Positions 1 through 5,080 of a stretch of 5,080 nucleotides of DNA are shown in pieces; within the stretch, counting starts at the first letter, position 1, and the number at the start of each line of letters is the position of its first letter. The position numbers and the translations under genes were made by a program. Source of the stretch: Actinomycetes bacterium. GTDB lineage: Bacteria > Actinomycetota > Aquicultoria > CAJVYJ01 > JAUVQD01. The notes beneath the pieces were generated by a model. It was not told the origin of the DNA, searched no databases, and saw only the letters and a program-made list of their open reading frames with translations. The stretch lies in assembly GCA_030605305.1 (NCBI GenBank), contig JAUWIO010000082.1, positions 1-5,080 on the forward strand. The letters run 5' to 3'.

Positions 1-966
1 AAGATGGCGGAAGTTTCGGCCGGCAAAGATACGACCGTTGGGCACTGGGAGCTGATGGGCGTTTCGTCGCCTCGGCCGCTCCCTGTCTACCCGGATGGAT
101 TCCCTCAAGAACTGATCGACGAGTTTAAGCGTCGCACATCACTTGATGTATTGGGCAACAGGGTGGCTTCCGGAACAGAGATCATTCAAGAACTGGGGGC
201 CGAACATCAGCGCACTGGCTGGCCGATAGTCTATACCTCAGCCGATAGTGTCTGGCAGATAGCCGCCCATGAGGAGACCATCCCTCTAGACCGTCTCTAC
301 GAAATATGTGAGGCATCGCGGGCTTTCTTGAGCGGCGATCACGGGGTGGCCCGGGTCATCGCTCGGCCGTTTACCGGCACACCGGCCAACTATACTAGGA
401 CCCACTGGCGAAAAGACTTCTCGATCGAACCGCCGAGCCCCACACTGCTCGATTTTGTCGTCTCCCAGGCGATCCCGGTCCTGGCGGCCGGAAAGATCGG
501 CGAGATATTCGCCGGCCGGGGTATTACTGAATCACGCCATACGAGCGGCAACGAAGAGACGTTCGATCTAGTGTTGGAGTATATGCAGAGGTCCGCGCCG
601 GCTATCATCTTCGCGAACCTGGTCGATTTCGATATGTTGTGGGGCCATCGGAACGATCCCAGCGGTTACGCGGCGGGCCTGAGGGCCGCCGATCTTAGGG
701 TGCCTGAAGTGCTTGAGGAAATGCGCGAGGGTGATCTTTTGATCATCGTCGGCGACCACGGTTGTGATCCCACCACTCCCTCCACCGACCATTCGCGGGA
801 ATACATACCGCTCTTGATGTGCGGCCCCCAGATCACCAAAGGGCTTGATCTAGGTGTGCGCCCGACCTTCGCTGATGTCGGCCGGACGATCGCCGGCGCT
901 ATGGGGCTGAGCGTAGAATTGGAAGGCCGTGACTTGTGGGAGTTAGTCAGGGCCGACATCGGGTAA
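1..966 (+). CDS. deoB: Phosphopentomutase DeoB, 5'-truncated by the window edge
   Basis: Interconverts (deoxy)ribose-1-phosphate and (deoxy)ribose-5-phosphate in the cytoplasm, linking nucleoside breakdown to central carbon metabolism. The reading frame is open from base 1, and the first in-frame ATG (base 4) lies inside the conserved core, so it is not the true start. By alignment from memory with Bacillus cereus DeoB, about 75 N-terminal residues are missing, including the first metal-binding Asp. Counting from that ATG, visible signatures are GKDT at 7-10 (Thr10 matches the phosphorylated Thr85), GHWE at 13-16, TSADS at 79-83 (substrate Asp), VIARPF at 118-123, and the metal ligands Asp210 and His215 in VDFDMLWGH, Asp251-His252 in GDHG and His263 in TDHSREY. 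All catalytic and metal residues in the visible part are intact. The C-terminus ends normally after the conserved RPTFADVGRTIA stretch. It belongs to the alkaline phosphatase superfamily (metalloenzyme fold). The pyrimidine-nucleoside phosphorylase downstream supplies its substrate. Confidence 0.97.
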   Translation, partial: KMAEVSAGKDTTVGHWELMGVSSPRPLPVYPDGFPQELIDEFKRRTSLDVLGNRVASGTEIIQELGAEHQRTGWPIVYTSADSVWQIAAHEETIPLDRLYEICEASRAFLSGDHGVARVIARPFTGTPANYTRTHWRKDFSIEPPSPTLLDFVVSQAIPVLAAGKIGEIFAGRGITESRHTSGNEETFDLVLEYMQRSAPAIIFANLVDFDMLWGHRNDPSGYAAGLRAADLRVPEVLEEMREGDLLIIVGDHGCDPTTPSTDHSREYIPLLMCGPQITKGLDLGVRPTFADVGRTIAGAMGLSVELEGRDLWELVRADIG

Positions 967-975
967 ATATTGCCC
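961..975 (+). other. Small hairpin over the deoB stop, directly before the small ORF
   Basis: GGGTAA (961-966) can pair with TTGCCC (970-975) around a 3-base loop, giving six pairs including one G-U. It contains the deoB stop codon and ends one base before the ATG at 976. It has no following T-run, so it is not an intrinsic terminator. It may be chance. If real, it could influence re-initiation at the small ORF, which has no visible Shine-Dalgarno sequence. Confidence 0.25.
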
Positions 976-1131
976 ATGAAATCAGTCTTGGCCTACCTGA
1001 TATTATTCGCATTCGTCTTCATTCTCACTTACGCGCTGGCGCCCACATTAGGCTTGGTTGAAAAAGCGCCGCCGTCCGATCGGGTCATCCAGACCCCTTT
1101 TCAGGACTGGCACGGGGCGCTCCGAGTCTAA
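976..1131 (+). CDS. Small single-pass membrane protein, 51 aa, unrecognised
   Basis: I do not recognise this protein. The 51-codon ORF starts at ATG 976, nine bases after the deoB stop, and ends at TAA 1129-1131, filling most of the deoB-to-phosphorylase gap. The protein begins MKSVLAYLILFAFVFILTYA: one Lys, then about 21 strongly hydrophobic residues (about 4-24). These make a membrane anchor or an uncleaved signal sequence; there is no lipobox Cys. The remaining 27 residues are hydrophilic, with charged and Pro-rich parts (EKAPPSDR) and a C-terminal QDWHGALRV. No Shine-Dalgarno sequence is visible, so translation would depend on coupling to deoB. The clean hydrophobic-then-polar layout and the tight fit between neighbours favour a real gene. 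The short length and lack of a ribosome binding site keep this uncertain. Confidence 0.5.
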   Translation: MKSVLAYLILFAFVFILTYALAPTLGLVEKAPPSDRVIQTPFQDWHGALRV

Positions 1132-1134
1132 GTC

Positions 1135-1163
1135 TTAACAAGGGGAGGATACTCCCATATAAT
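1135..1163 (+). promoter_or_regulatory. Housekeeping-sigma promoter for the phosphorylase gene, predicted leaderless
   Basis: TTAACA at 1135-1140 matches the TTGACA -35 consensus at five of six positions. TATAAT at 1158-1163 is a perfect -10 box. The spacer is exactly 17 bases. Transcription normally starts about 7 bases after the -10, which is A1170, the first base of the phosphorylase start codon. The predicted mRNA would therefore have no 5' leader. The whole element sits in the 38-base gap after the small ORF. The promoter parts are seen directly; the leaderless start is inferred. Confidence 0.75.
1143..1156. promoter_or_regulatory. Dyad GGGAG-GATA-CTCCC in the promoter spacer, candidate operator
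   Basis: Perfect 5-bp inverted arms GGGAG (1143-1147) and CTCCC (1152-1156) flank GATA. They lie wholly between the -35 and -10 boxes, where a bound regulator could block or reshape RNA polymerase contact. In read-through transcripts from deoB the same sequence could fold as a small hairpin covering the purine-rich AGGGGAGGA. The regulator is unknown. The arms are short enough for chance to be possible. Confidence 0.4.
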
Positions 1164-1169
1164 CGATAA

Positions 1170-2471
1170 ATGCTTCCTTATGAATTAATCATCAAAAAGC
1201 GGGACGGGCATACCCATACCCGGCAGGAGATCGATTTTCTGGTCAAAGGCTTTACTCTCGGCCGTATAGAGGAAGCCCAGATGGCGTCCTGGCTGATGGC
1301 GGCGTTTATCCAGGGGCTCGATCATGAAGAGACAAGATACTTGACCGAAGCGATGGTCGACTCCGGTTCACAGCTCGATCTCAGCCGCCTGATGGGCGCG
1401 ACAGTCGATAAGCACAGTACCGGCGGGGTCGGCGATAAGACCACTTTGGTGGCCGGGCCGCTGGCTGCCGCAGTAGGGGTCAAGATACCCAAGCTGTCAG
1501 GCCGGGCGCTAGGGCACACTGGCGGCACACTCGATAAACTGGCGACCATCCCGGGGTTTCGCACCTCTCTTTTTCATGATGAATTAATCACCCAGATCGA
1601 GGAGATAGGCTTGGCTGTCGGTGCCCAGACGGCCGACATCGCGCCCGCGGATAAAAAATTATATGCCTTGCGTGATCGAACGGCCACGGTCGAGTCCATT
1701 CCTTTTATCACCGCCAGTATCCTCAGCAAGAAAGTAGCGGGCGGCGCCAAGAATATCTTGATCGACGTGAAGGCCGGTTCGGGCGCGTTCATGCCCGATC
1801 TCGTGCGGGCCAAGCAGCTAAAGAAAAGTCTGATAGAGACTGGTGCTGAGTTGGGCCTTAACGTTAAGTGCCTGGTGACCGACATGAACCAGCCGCTGGG
1901 AATGGCTGTCGGCAACTCGCTTGAGATCGCAGAAGCCATAGAGACGCTCGAGGGGAAAGGGCCGGCAGATCTCACCGAGCTCTCGCTTCGGTTGGCGGCG
2001 GAAATGGTTCTACTTGGGCGAGTCTCTTTTAAGATGGAAGACGCGCGGGCTCTGGTCGAGTCGGCGCTCGCACAAAGACAGGGTCTCGTGGTCCTAGAAA
2101 AGATGATTCGCGCGCAGGGCGGCGACGATGGTGTTATTAAAGACCGCCGACGATTGCCGGCGGCCGCTCATATATTGCCGATAGTCGCCGAGCATGATGG
2201 TTATCTGGCTATAAATGACTGTCGGGCTATCGGCCTCGCAGCGGCAGTCCTTTCAGGACACCAAGGCGGTGGCTTCAGTTTCGATGCCGGGGCGGGCGTG
2301 TTGATGCGTGCCCGCCATGGTGAGGCGGTCGAGGCGGGGGCCCCGTTGCTCGAACTTCATTTCACAGAAGACGAGCGCCGGGTCGAGGCCGAGCTGCTCA
2401 CCAGAAAAGGAATAGCAGTCGTCAAGGAAAAACCGGAGGTATGGCCGCTTGTCTACGAAGACGAAGACTGA
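1170..2471 (+). CDS. pdp: Pyrimidine-nucleoside phosphorylase
   Basis: Cleaves uridine, thymidine or deoxyuridine with phosphate to give the free base and (deoxy)ribose-1-phosphate, the substrate of DeoB. The protein is 433 aa, the usual length for Bacillus-type enzymes, and its active-site residues fall at the same numbers: Lys81-His82-Ser83 in DKHSTGGVGD, Thr92, Ser110 and Thr120 for phosphate, and Arg168, Ser183 and Lys187 for the pyrimidine. SGRALGHTGGTLDKL (110-124) is the family signature, with Ala113 where most relatives have Gly. Domain order is the helical N-domain (about 1-65), the glycosyltransferase-family-3 alpha/beta domain (about 75-310) and the PYNP C-terminal domain (about 345-415). 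The start must be ATG 1170, because the codon before it is an in-frame TAA. AGGGGAGGA at 1141-1149 lies 20 bases upstream, too far for normal initiation; the promoter instead predicts a leaderless mRNA. The broad-specificity (Pdp) call over thymidine-specific DeoA rests on length and residue match. Confidence 0.95.
   Translation: MLPYELIIKKRDGHTHTRQEIDFLVKGFTLGRIEEAQMASWLMAAFIQGLDHEETRYLTEAMVDSGSQLDLSRLMGATVDKHSTGGVGDKTTLVAGPLAAAVGVKIPKLSGRALGHTGGTLDKLATIPGFRTSLFHDELITQIEEIGLAVGAQTADIAPADKKLYALRDRTATVESIPFITASILSKKVAGGAKNILIDVKAGSGAFMPDLVRAKQLKKSLIETGAELGLNVKCLVTDMNQPLGMAVGNSLEIAEAIETLEGKGPADLTELSLRLAAEMVLLGRVSFKMEDARALVESALAQRQGLVVLEKMIRAQGGDDGVIKDRRRLPAAAHILPIVAEHDGYLAINDCRAIGLAAAVLSGHQGGGFSFDAGAGVLMRARHGEAVEAGAPLLELHFTEDERRVEAELLTRKGIAVVKEKPEVWPLVYEDED
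2435..2439 (+). promoter_or_regulatory. Ribosome binding site GGAGG fixing the TTG start of gltX
   Basis: GGAGG lies inside the end of the phosphorylase gene, with 9 bases between it and TTG 2449. An ATG at 2441 is only one base from the site and opens a short frame without homology. The placement therefore selects the TTG start and implies that gltX is translated from the phosphorylase mRNA. Confidence 0.75.
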
Positions 2472-3921
2472 TCGAGGAACCGATACGCCCATCAAGGTAA
2501 GATTTGCCCCTAGTCCGACCGGATATCTGCATGTCGGTGGGGCCAGGACCGCCCTATACAATTGGCTCTTCGCACGCCGCATGGGCGGCGAGTTTATTTT
2601 ACGTATCGAGGACACCGATCGTAAGCGTTCGACAGAGGATGCCATTCACGGGATCATCGAGTCTATGAGTTGGCTCGGGTTGGATTGGGACGAGGGCTTG
2701 AGCCGCCAGACAGATCGACTAGACTTATACAGTTCGTTAGCGAATGGCCTGATCGAATCGGGGCGGGCGTATCACTGCTATTGCTCGCCGGAGGAATTGC
2801 AAGAACGGCGGCTGGCGGCAAAGATGAAAGGTGAGCCGCCGGGGTACGACAGGCGGTGTCGTGACCTGTCACCCGAAGACGAGGCGGCTTTTCTGGCCGA
2901 AGACCGGCTCCCGACGATCCGCTTCCGGGCCGATCTCGAAGGAGAGACTGTCGTTGACGACCTAGTCAGGGGCCGGGTAGTCTTCAACAACGCGGAACTG
3001 GATGATTTGATCATCATGCGCCCCGACGGCATCCCCACCTATAATTTTGCCGTGGTGGTCGACGATCACGACATGGGTATTACGCACGTGATCCGCGGGG
3101 AGGACCATCTGTCAAATACGCCGCGGCAGATACAAATATATTTAGCTCTTGGCTCTGAACCGCCGATATTCGCGCATCTGTCGATGATCTTAGGGACCGA
3201 CAAGGCGCCATTGAGCAAAAGACACGGCGCCACCTCTGTGGAAACTTTTCGCGACGATGGATATCTTCCCGAGGCAATGCTCAACTTTTTGGCCCTACTC
3301 GGGTGGTCCTGGGACGATCACACGACCCTGTTCAGCCTCGATGACCTCGTCGAAAAATTCTCCTTAGAGAAGGTGACCAAGAGTCCGGCCGTATTTGATA
3401 CGGACAAGTTGGATTGGATGAACGGCCAGTATATCCGCGAGTTGACCATAGAAGAGCTGACACACAGTTTGATCCCTTTATGGCGCGAGGCAGGTCTGTT
3501 GTCGGGCGGCGATCTCGATTCAAGTGAGATTCTACGCCTGAGGTCGATTGCCGCGATCTGCCGCGAACGCTTAGTCAAATTGCCCGACATCATCGAACTG
3601 ACCGACTTTTTTTTCCGTCCAGTCCAGTATGACGCGAAAGCTTTAGATAAGGCCCTGAAGAAAGAGGGAGCCAAGGAAGTATTGCAGTCAGCCGCGGCGA
3701 AACTGGGCACGATCGGCGAGTGGACGACAGCGGCGATAGAAACCGGTCTGCGGGAACTGGCGGACGAACTTGAGGAAAAGCCTCGAAAAGTCTTCCAGCC
3801 TATCCGGGCCGCGATCAGCGGTCGTCTCGTTAGCCCGCCGCTCTTTGAATCGCTGGAAATATTGGGGCGGGAAGAGTCCTTGGCCCGTTTTCGCAAAGCG
3901 GAAGAACTCCTCATAGACTAA
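2449..3921 (+). CDS. gltX: Glutamyl-tRNA synthetase (class I)
   Basis: Charges tRNA-Glu with glutamate in the cytoplasm; in lineages without glutaminyl-tRNA synthetase it also misacylates tRNA-Gln for later amidation. The 490 aa length is typical. The HIGH-type motif is FAPSPTGYLHVGGARTALYN (19-38), and the KMSKS-type motif is PLSKRHG (254-260). A zinc-type knuckle is complete: Cys110, Cys112, Tyr133 and Cys137, the same spacing as Cys98, Cys100, Tyr121 and Cys125 in E. coli. RGEDHLSNTPRQ (217-228) marks the catalytic core; the all-helical anticodon-binding half runs from about 325 to 490. TTG is the start: it has GGAGG at good spacing, and only 16 residues precede the conserved VRFAPSPTG. 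The gene overlaps the phosphorylase by 23 bases in another frame, suggesting translational coupling. Whether it discriminates between tRNA-Glu and tRNA-Gln cannot be read reliably by eye. Confidence 0.97.
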   Translation: MSTKTKTDRGTDTPIKVRFAPSPTGYLHVGGARTALYNWLFARRMGGEFILRIEDTDRKRSTEDAIHGIIESMSWLGLDWDEGLSRQTDRLDLYSSLANGLIESGRAYHCYCSPEELQERRLAAKMKGEPPGYDRRCRDLSPEDEAAFLAEDRLPTIRFRADLEGETVVDDLVRGRVVFNNAELDDLIIMRPDGIPTYNFAVVVDDHDMGITHVIRGEDHLSNTPRQIQIYLALGSEPPIFAHLSMILGTDKAPLSKRHGATSVETFRDDGYLPEAMLNFLALLGWSWDDHTTLFSLDDLVEKFSLEKVTKSPAVFDTDKLDWMNGQYIRELTIEELTHSLIPLWREAGLLSGGDLDSSEILRLRSIAAICRERLVKLPDIIELTDFFFRPVQYDAKALDKALKKEGAKEVLQSAAAKLGTIGEWTTAAIETGLRELADELEEKPRKVFQPIRAAISGRLVSPPLFESLEILGREESLARFRKAEELLID

Positions 3922-3932
3922 AGAAATACCAG

Positions 3933-3957
3933 CTCATGCCGATAGTATTGGCATGAG
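3933..3957 (+). promoter_or_regulatory. Perfect 8-bp hairpin covering the HD-protein start codon
   Basis: CTCATGCC (3933-3940) and GGCATGAG (3950-3957) are perfect inverted copies around the 9-base loop GATAGTATT. The downstream arm contains ATG 3953-3955, the start of the next gene, so folding would hide the start codon. No T-run follows, so it is not a standard intrinsic terminator for gltX. As DNA it could also be a protein-binding dyad. A weak -10-like TAGTAT (3943-3948) lies in the loop, but no matching -35 is visible. Confidence 0.55.
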
Positions 3958-4795
3958 AGCGCTGCTAGTGCGCCACATGGAAGTGGCGATCGTGATCCTG
4001 TCCTTAGCCATATTTGCGCTTGTTAAGCTGACGCTAGCGAACAAGTTTGCCTTCCTGAATTTCTATTATTTGCCGGTTCTTCTGTCCGGATACTACCTAG
4101 GGCGACGCCCGGCCATCATGAGTAGTATTCTGGGCGTACTCCTGGCATTGTTTTTCGTTGTTAATTGGCCCGCTGAGTTGCTGGCTGAGAGCGGAGGCCG
4201 GCTCGATCTTGGGCTCGACCTTCTCGTTTGGGCCAGCTTCTTGATGCTCGTCTCGATACTCGTCAGCACCTTGAATGAAAATCGCCACCGGCGCGTCGCG
4301 TTGGCGACCCAGGAATTGCTGGGGAAGTACATCCAACGCTCTTTTGAAGTCGATGGATCGCATACCGAGAGGGTTTCACGGCTAGCGACGGCCGCGGCCC
4401 GCCAGATGCATCTACCGAGCACCCTGGTCAGACAAATAGAGGCCGCCGGCCGCCTTCACGACCTTAGCGAGAATGAACTGGCGCTGGCCTTGATGCCGAA
4501 ATCTCCCCGGATAGAACTGGATAAGGCGCGGGCGCTGGTTTCGGGGGCTGTGCCTCTGGCTGTCGAGAGTCGCGAATACAGGCAGGATAGCGGCTCCAAA
4601 AGGGCTAGTGTATCTATTGGGGCCAAGATACTGGCCGTGGCCGATCTCTATGATGAGATCTCCGAGAGGCTTGGCAACGTCCAGCCGTGGTGGGAATCGG
4701 TCGAACAGATCAAGCGCAAGGGCCGCTTCGATTCACTGGTGATCGCGGCTATCAAGAAGGCGCTGACAAACGACAATTTGGTTACCGATCAATAA
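3953..4795 (+). CDS. Four-helix membrane protein with degenerate HD-GYP-like domain
   Basis: A 280-aa protein in two halves. The N-terminal half has about four membrane segments (roughly 10-28, 35-50, 53-71 and 86-106). The stretch FLNFYYLPVLLSGYYLGRRP resembles membrane sensor modules found ahead of signalling domains. The cytoplasmic half resembles an HD-GYP phosphodiesterase: SHTERVSRLA (136-145) supplies the first His, AAGRLHDL (164-171) the HD pair at 169-170, and IGAKILAVADLYDEI (222-236) the last Asp at 231. The usual Gly-Lys after HD is replaced by Ser-Glu, and the HHE-x-x-DGxGYP signature is absent; the matching region reads SREYRQDSGS (206-215). Cyclic-di-GMP hydrolysis is therefore unlikely; a binding or scaffold role, or another phosphohydrolase activity, is possible. 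ATG 3953 lies in a hairpin and has no Shine-Dalgarno sequence; ATG 3977, eight codons later, is an alternative start just before the first helix. The gene is 31 bases after gltX and may be in the same transcript. Confidence 0.75.
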   Translation: MRALLVRHMEVAIVILSLAIFALVKLTLANKFAFLNFYYLPVLLSGYYLGRRPAIMSSILGVLLALFFVVNWPAELLAESGGRLDLGLDLLVWASFLMLVSILVSTLNENRHRRVALATQELLGKYIQRSFEVDGSHTERVSRLATAAARQMHLPSTLVRQIEAAGRLHDLSENELALALMPKSPRIELDKARALVSGAVPLAVESREYRQDSGSKRASVSIGAKILAVADLYDEISERLGNVQPWWESVEQIKRKGRFDSLVIAAIKKALTNDNLVTDQ

Positions 4796-4801
4796 ACGGC
4801 C

Positions 4802-5080
4802 CTAAAACGCGTTTGTCACCAGCCGGCCGATCTCTTCGGTCAATCGCATTTCGATCAGCGCGGCCGCGGCCAAGCCCATGAGCGCGACGATGATGGTAGA
4901 TTTGGTCTGACGAGCTGCACCCAAGACCCGCACCCTTTCAAATGCGGCCGCGGTCTCGCCAGCGGCCAGCAGCGGCTTTACATCTAGGTAAGCGGAAATC
5001 GGTATGGCAGCTCCTAGGATGATCGCCCCAACTTCAACTATCCCGTGCGGTGCTATGAAGGCCAACCCGACCAGCCATGA
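4802..5080 (-). CDS. SpoIIM/DUF95-family membrane protein, C-terminal part
   Basis: The reverse-strand frame is open to the window edge and ends at TAG (complement of 4802-4804). It encodes the last 92 residues; the true start lies beyond base 5080. A TTG at 5065 is in frame but falls inside the conserved block, so it is not the start. The visible part has AFIAPHGIVEVGAII (7-21), matching the Pro-His-Gly-x-x-Glu signature of the family. A hydrophobic segment runs from there to about 28, then an amphipathic stretch (about 33-60) and a final membrane helix (about 61-77, STIIVALMGLAAAALIE) with a short charged tail. SpoIIM itself acts in engulfment during endospore formation, but relatives are widespread in non-spore-formers, often near MoxR and RDD genes, so sporulation should not be inferred. 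The gene converges on the HD-protein gene with 6 bases between stop codons. Confidence 0.8.
   Translation of the reverse strand, partial: SWLVGLAFIAPHGIVEVGAIILGAAIPISAYLDVKPLLAAGETAAAFERVRVLGAARQTKSTIIVALMGLAAAALIEMRLTEEIGRLVTNAF

Noticed and set aside
1141..1149. AGGGGAGGA as the ribosome binding site of the phosphorylase gene
   Set aside because: It is 20 bases from the only possible start, since the codon before ATG 1170 is an in-frame stop. It is better explained as promoter spacer sequence.
1180..1592. GAATTAATCA occurring twice in the phosphorylase gene
   Set aside because: Both copies encode Glu-Leu-Ile in the same frame, there are no matching flanks, and the repeat is short; it is codon coincidence.
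1574..1975. 133-codon open frame on the minus strand
   Set aside because: It is antisense to conserved phosphorylase sequence and has no domain signature; it is a shadow frame.
2441..2500. ATG at 2441 as an alternative start near GGAGG
   Set aside because: It is out of frame with gltX, only one base from the ribosome binding site, and opens a 19-codon frame with no homology.
3318..3914. 198-codon open frame on the minus strand
   Set aside because: It lies wholly inside gltX, is Ser/Arg-rich with no recognisable motif, and is best explained as a reverse-frame shadow of a GC-rich gene.
3936..3956. Six-codon leader peptide ending over the HD-protein ATG
   Set aside because: The ATG is a by-product of the symmetric hairpin arms, each containing CATG. 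There is no ribosome binding site and no regulatory codon pattern.
4794..4814. Possible bidirectional terminator between the convergent genes (AAACG and CGTTT arms)
   Set aside because: The stem is only 5 bp and AT-leaning with an 11-base loop and no T-run beyond three bases. It is too weak to call.
4687..4881. 64-codon plus-strand frame across the convergent junction
   Set aside because: It overlaps both the HD-protein gene and the SpoIIM-family gene in another frame and has no motif.

Overview
The window is an ordinary-looking bacterial chromosome segment, fairly GC-rich and densely coded. Nothing in it looks mobile: no transposase, integrase, CRISPR array, tRNA or rRNA. The gene set is deoB, a Bacillota-style pyrimidine-nucleoside phosphorylase and gltX, followed by a membrane HD-domain protein and a SpoIIM-family protein. 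Together with a promoter that appears to start transcription on a start codon, this fits a Gram-positive lineage, perhaps a deep-branching Actinomycetota or a Bacillota relative. That placement is inference; no marker here fixes the taxon.

Layout. Positions 1-966 (+) are the C-terminal four-fifths of phosphopentomutase DeoB, whose 5' end lies outside the window. Positions 976-1131 (+) hold an unrecognised 51-codon ORF for a small single-pass membrane protein. The 38-base gap that follows contains a near-consensus housekeeping promoter (TTAACA, 17-base spacer, TATAAT). Its predicted start falls on the ATG of the next gene, pyrimidine-nucleoside phosphorylase (1170-2471, +). Glutamyl-tRNA synthetase gltX (2449-3921, +) starts at a TTG inside the 3' end of the phosphorylase gene, behind a strong GGAGG. 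Then comes a four-helix membrane protein with a degraded HD-GYP-like domain (3953-4795, +), whose start codon is buried in a perfect 8-bp hairpin. On the opposite strand, the C-terminus of a SpoIIM/DUF95-family membrane protein (4802-5080, -) converges with it, leaving only 6 bases between the stop codons.

Function. The first and third genes form a nucleoside salvage pair. The phosphorylase releases (deoxy)ribose-1-phosphate from pyrimidine nucleosides, and DeoB converts it to the 5-phosphate, which enters central metabolism. gltX is a translation gene tied to the phosphorylase by overlap and probably by translational coupling. The HD protein has no assigned role; its missing catalytic signature suggests it may sense or bind rather than hydrolyse cyclic dinucleotides.

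The points most worth a second look are the leaderless-type promoter with a dyad in its spacer, the start-codon hairpin with the degenerate HD-GYP protein behind it, and the small membrane ORF. I see no clear undescribed system. There is no gene-free stretch longer than 300 bases.
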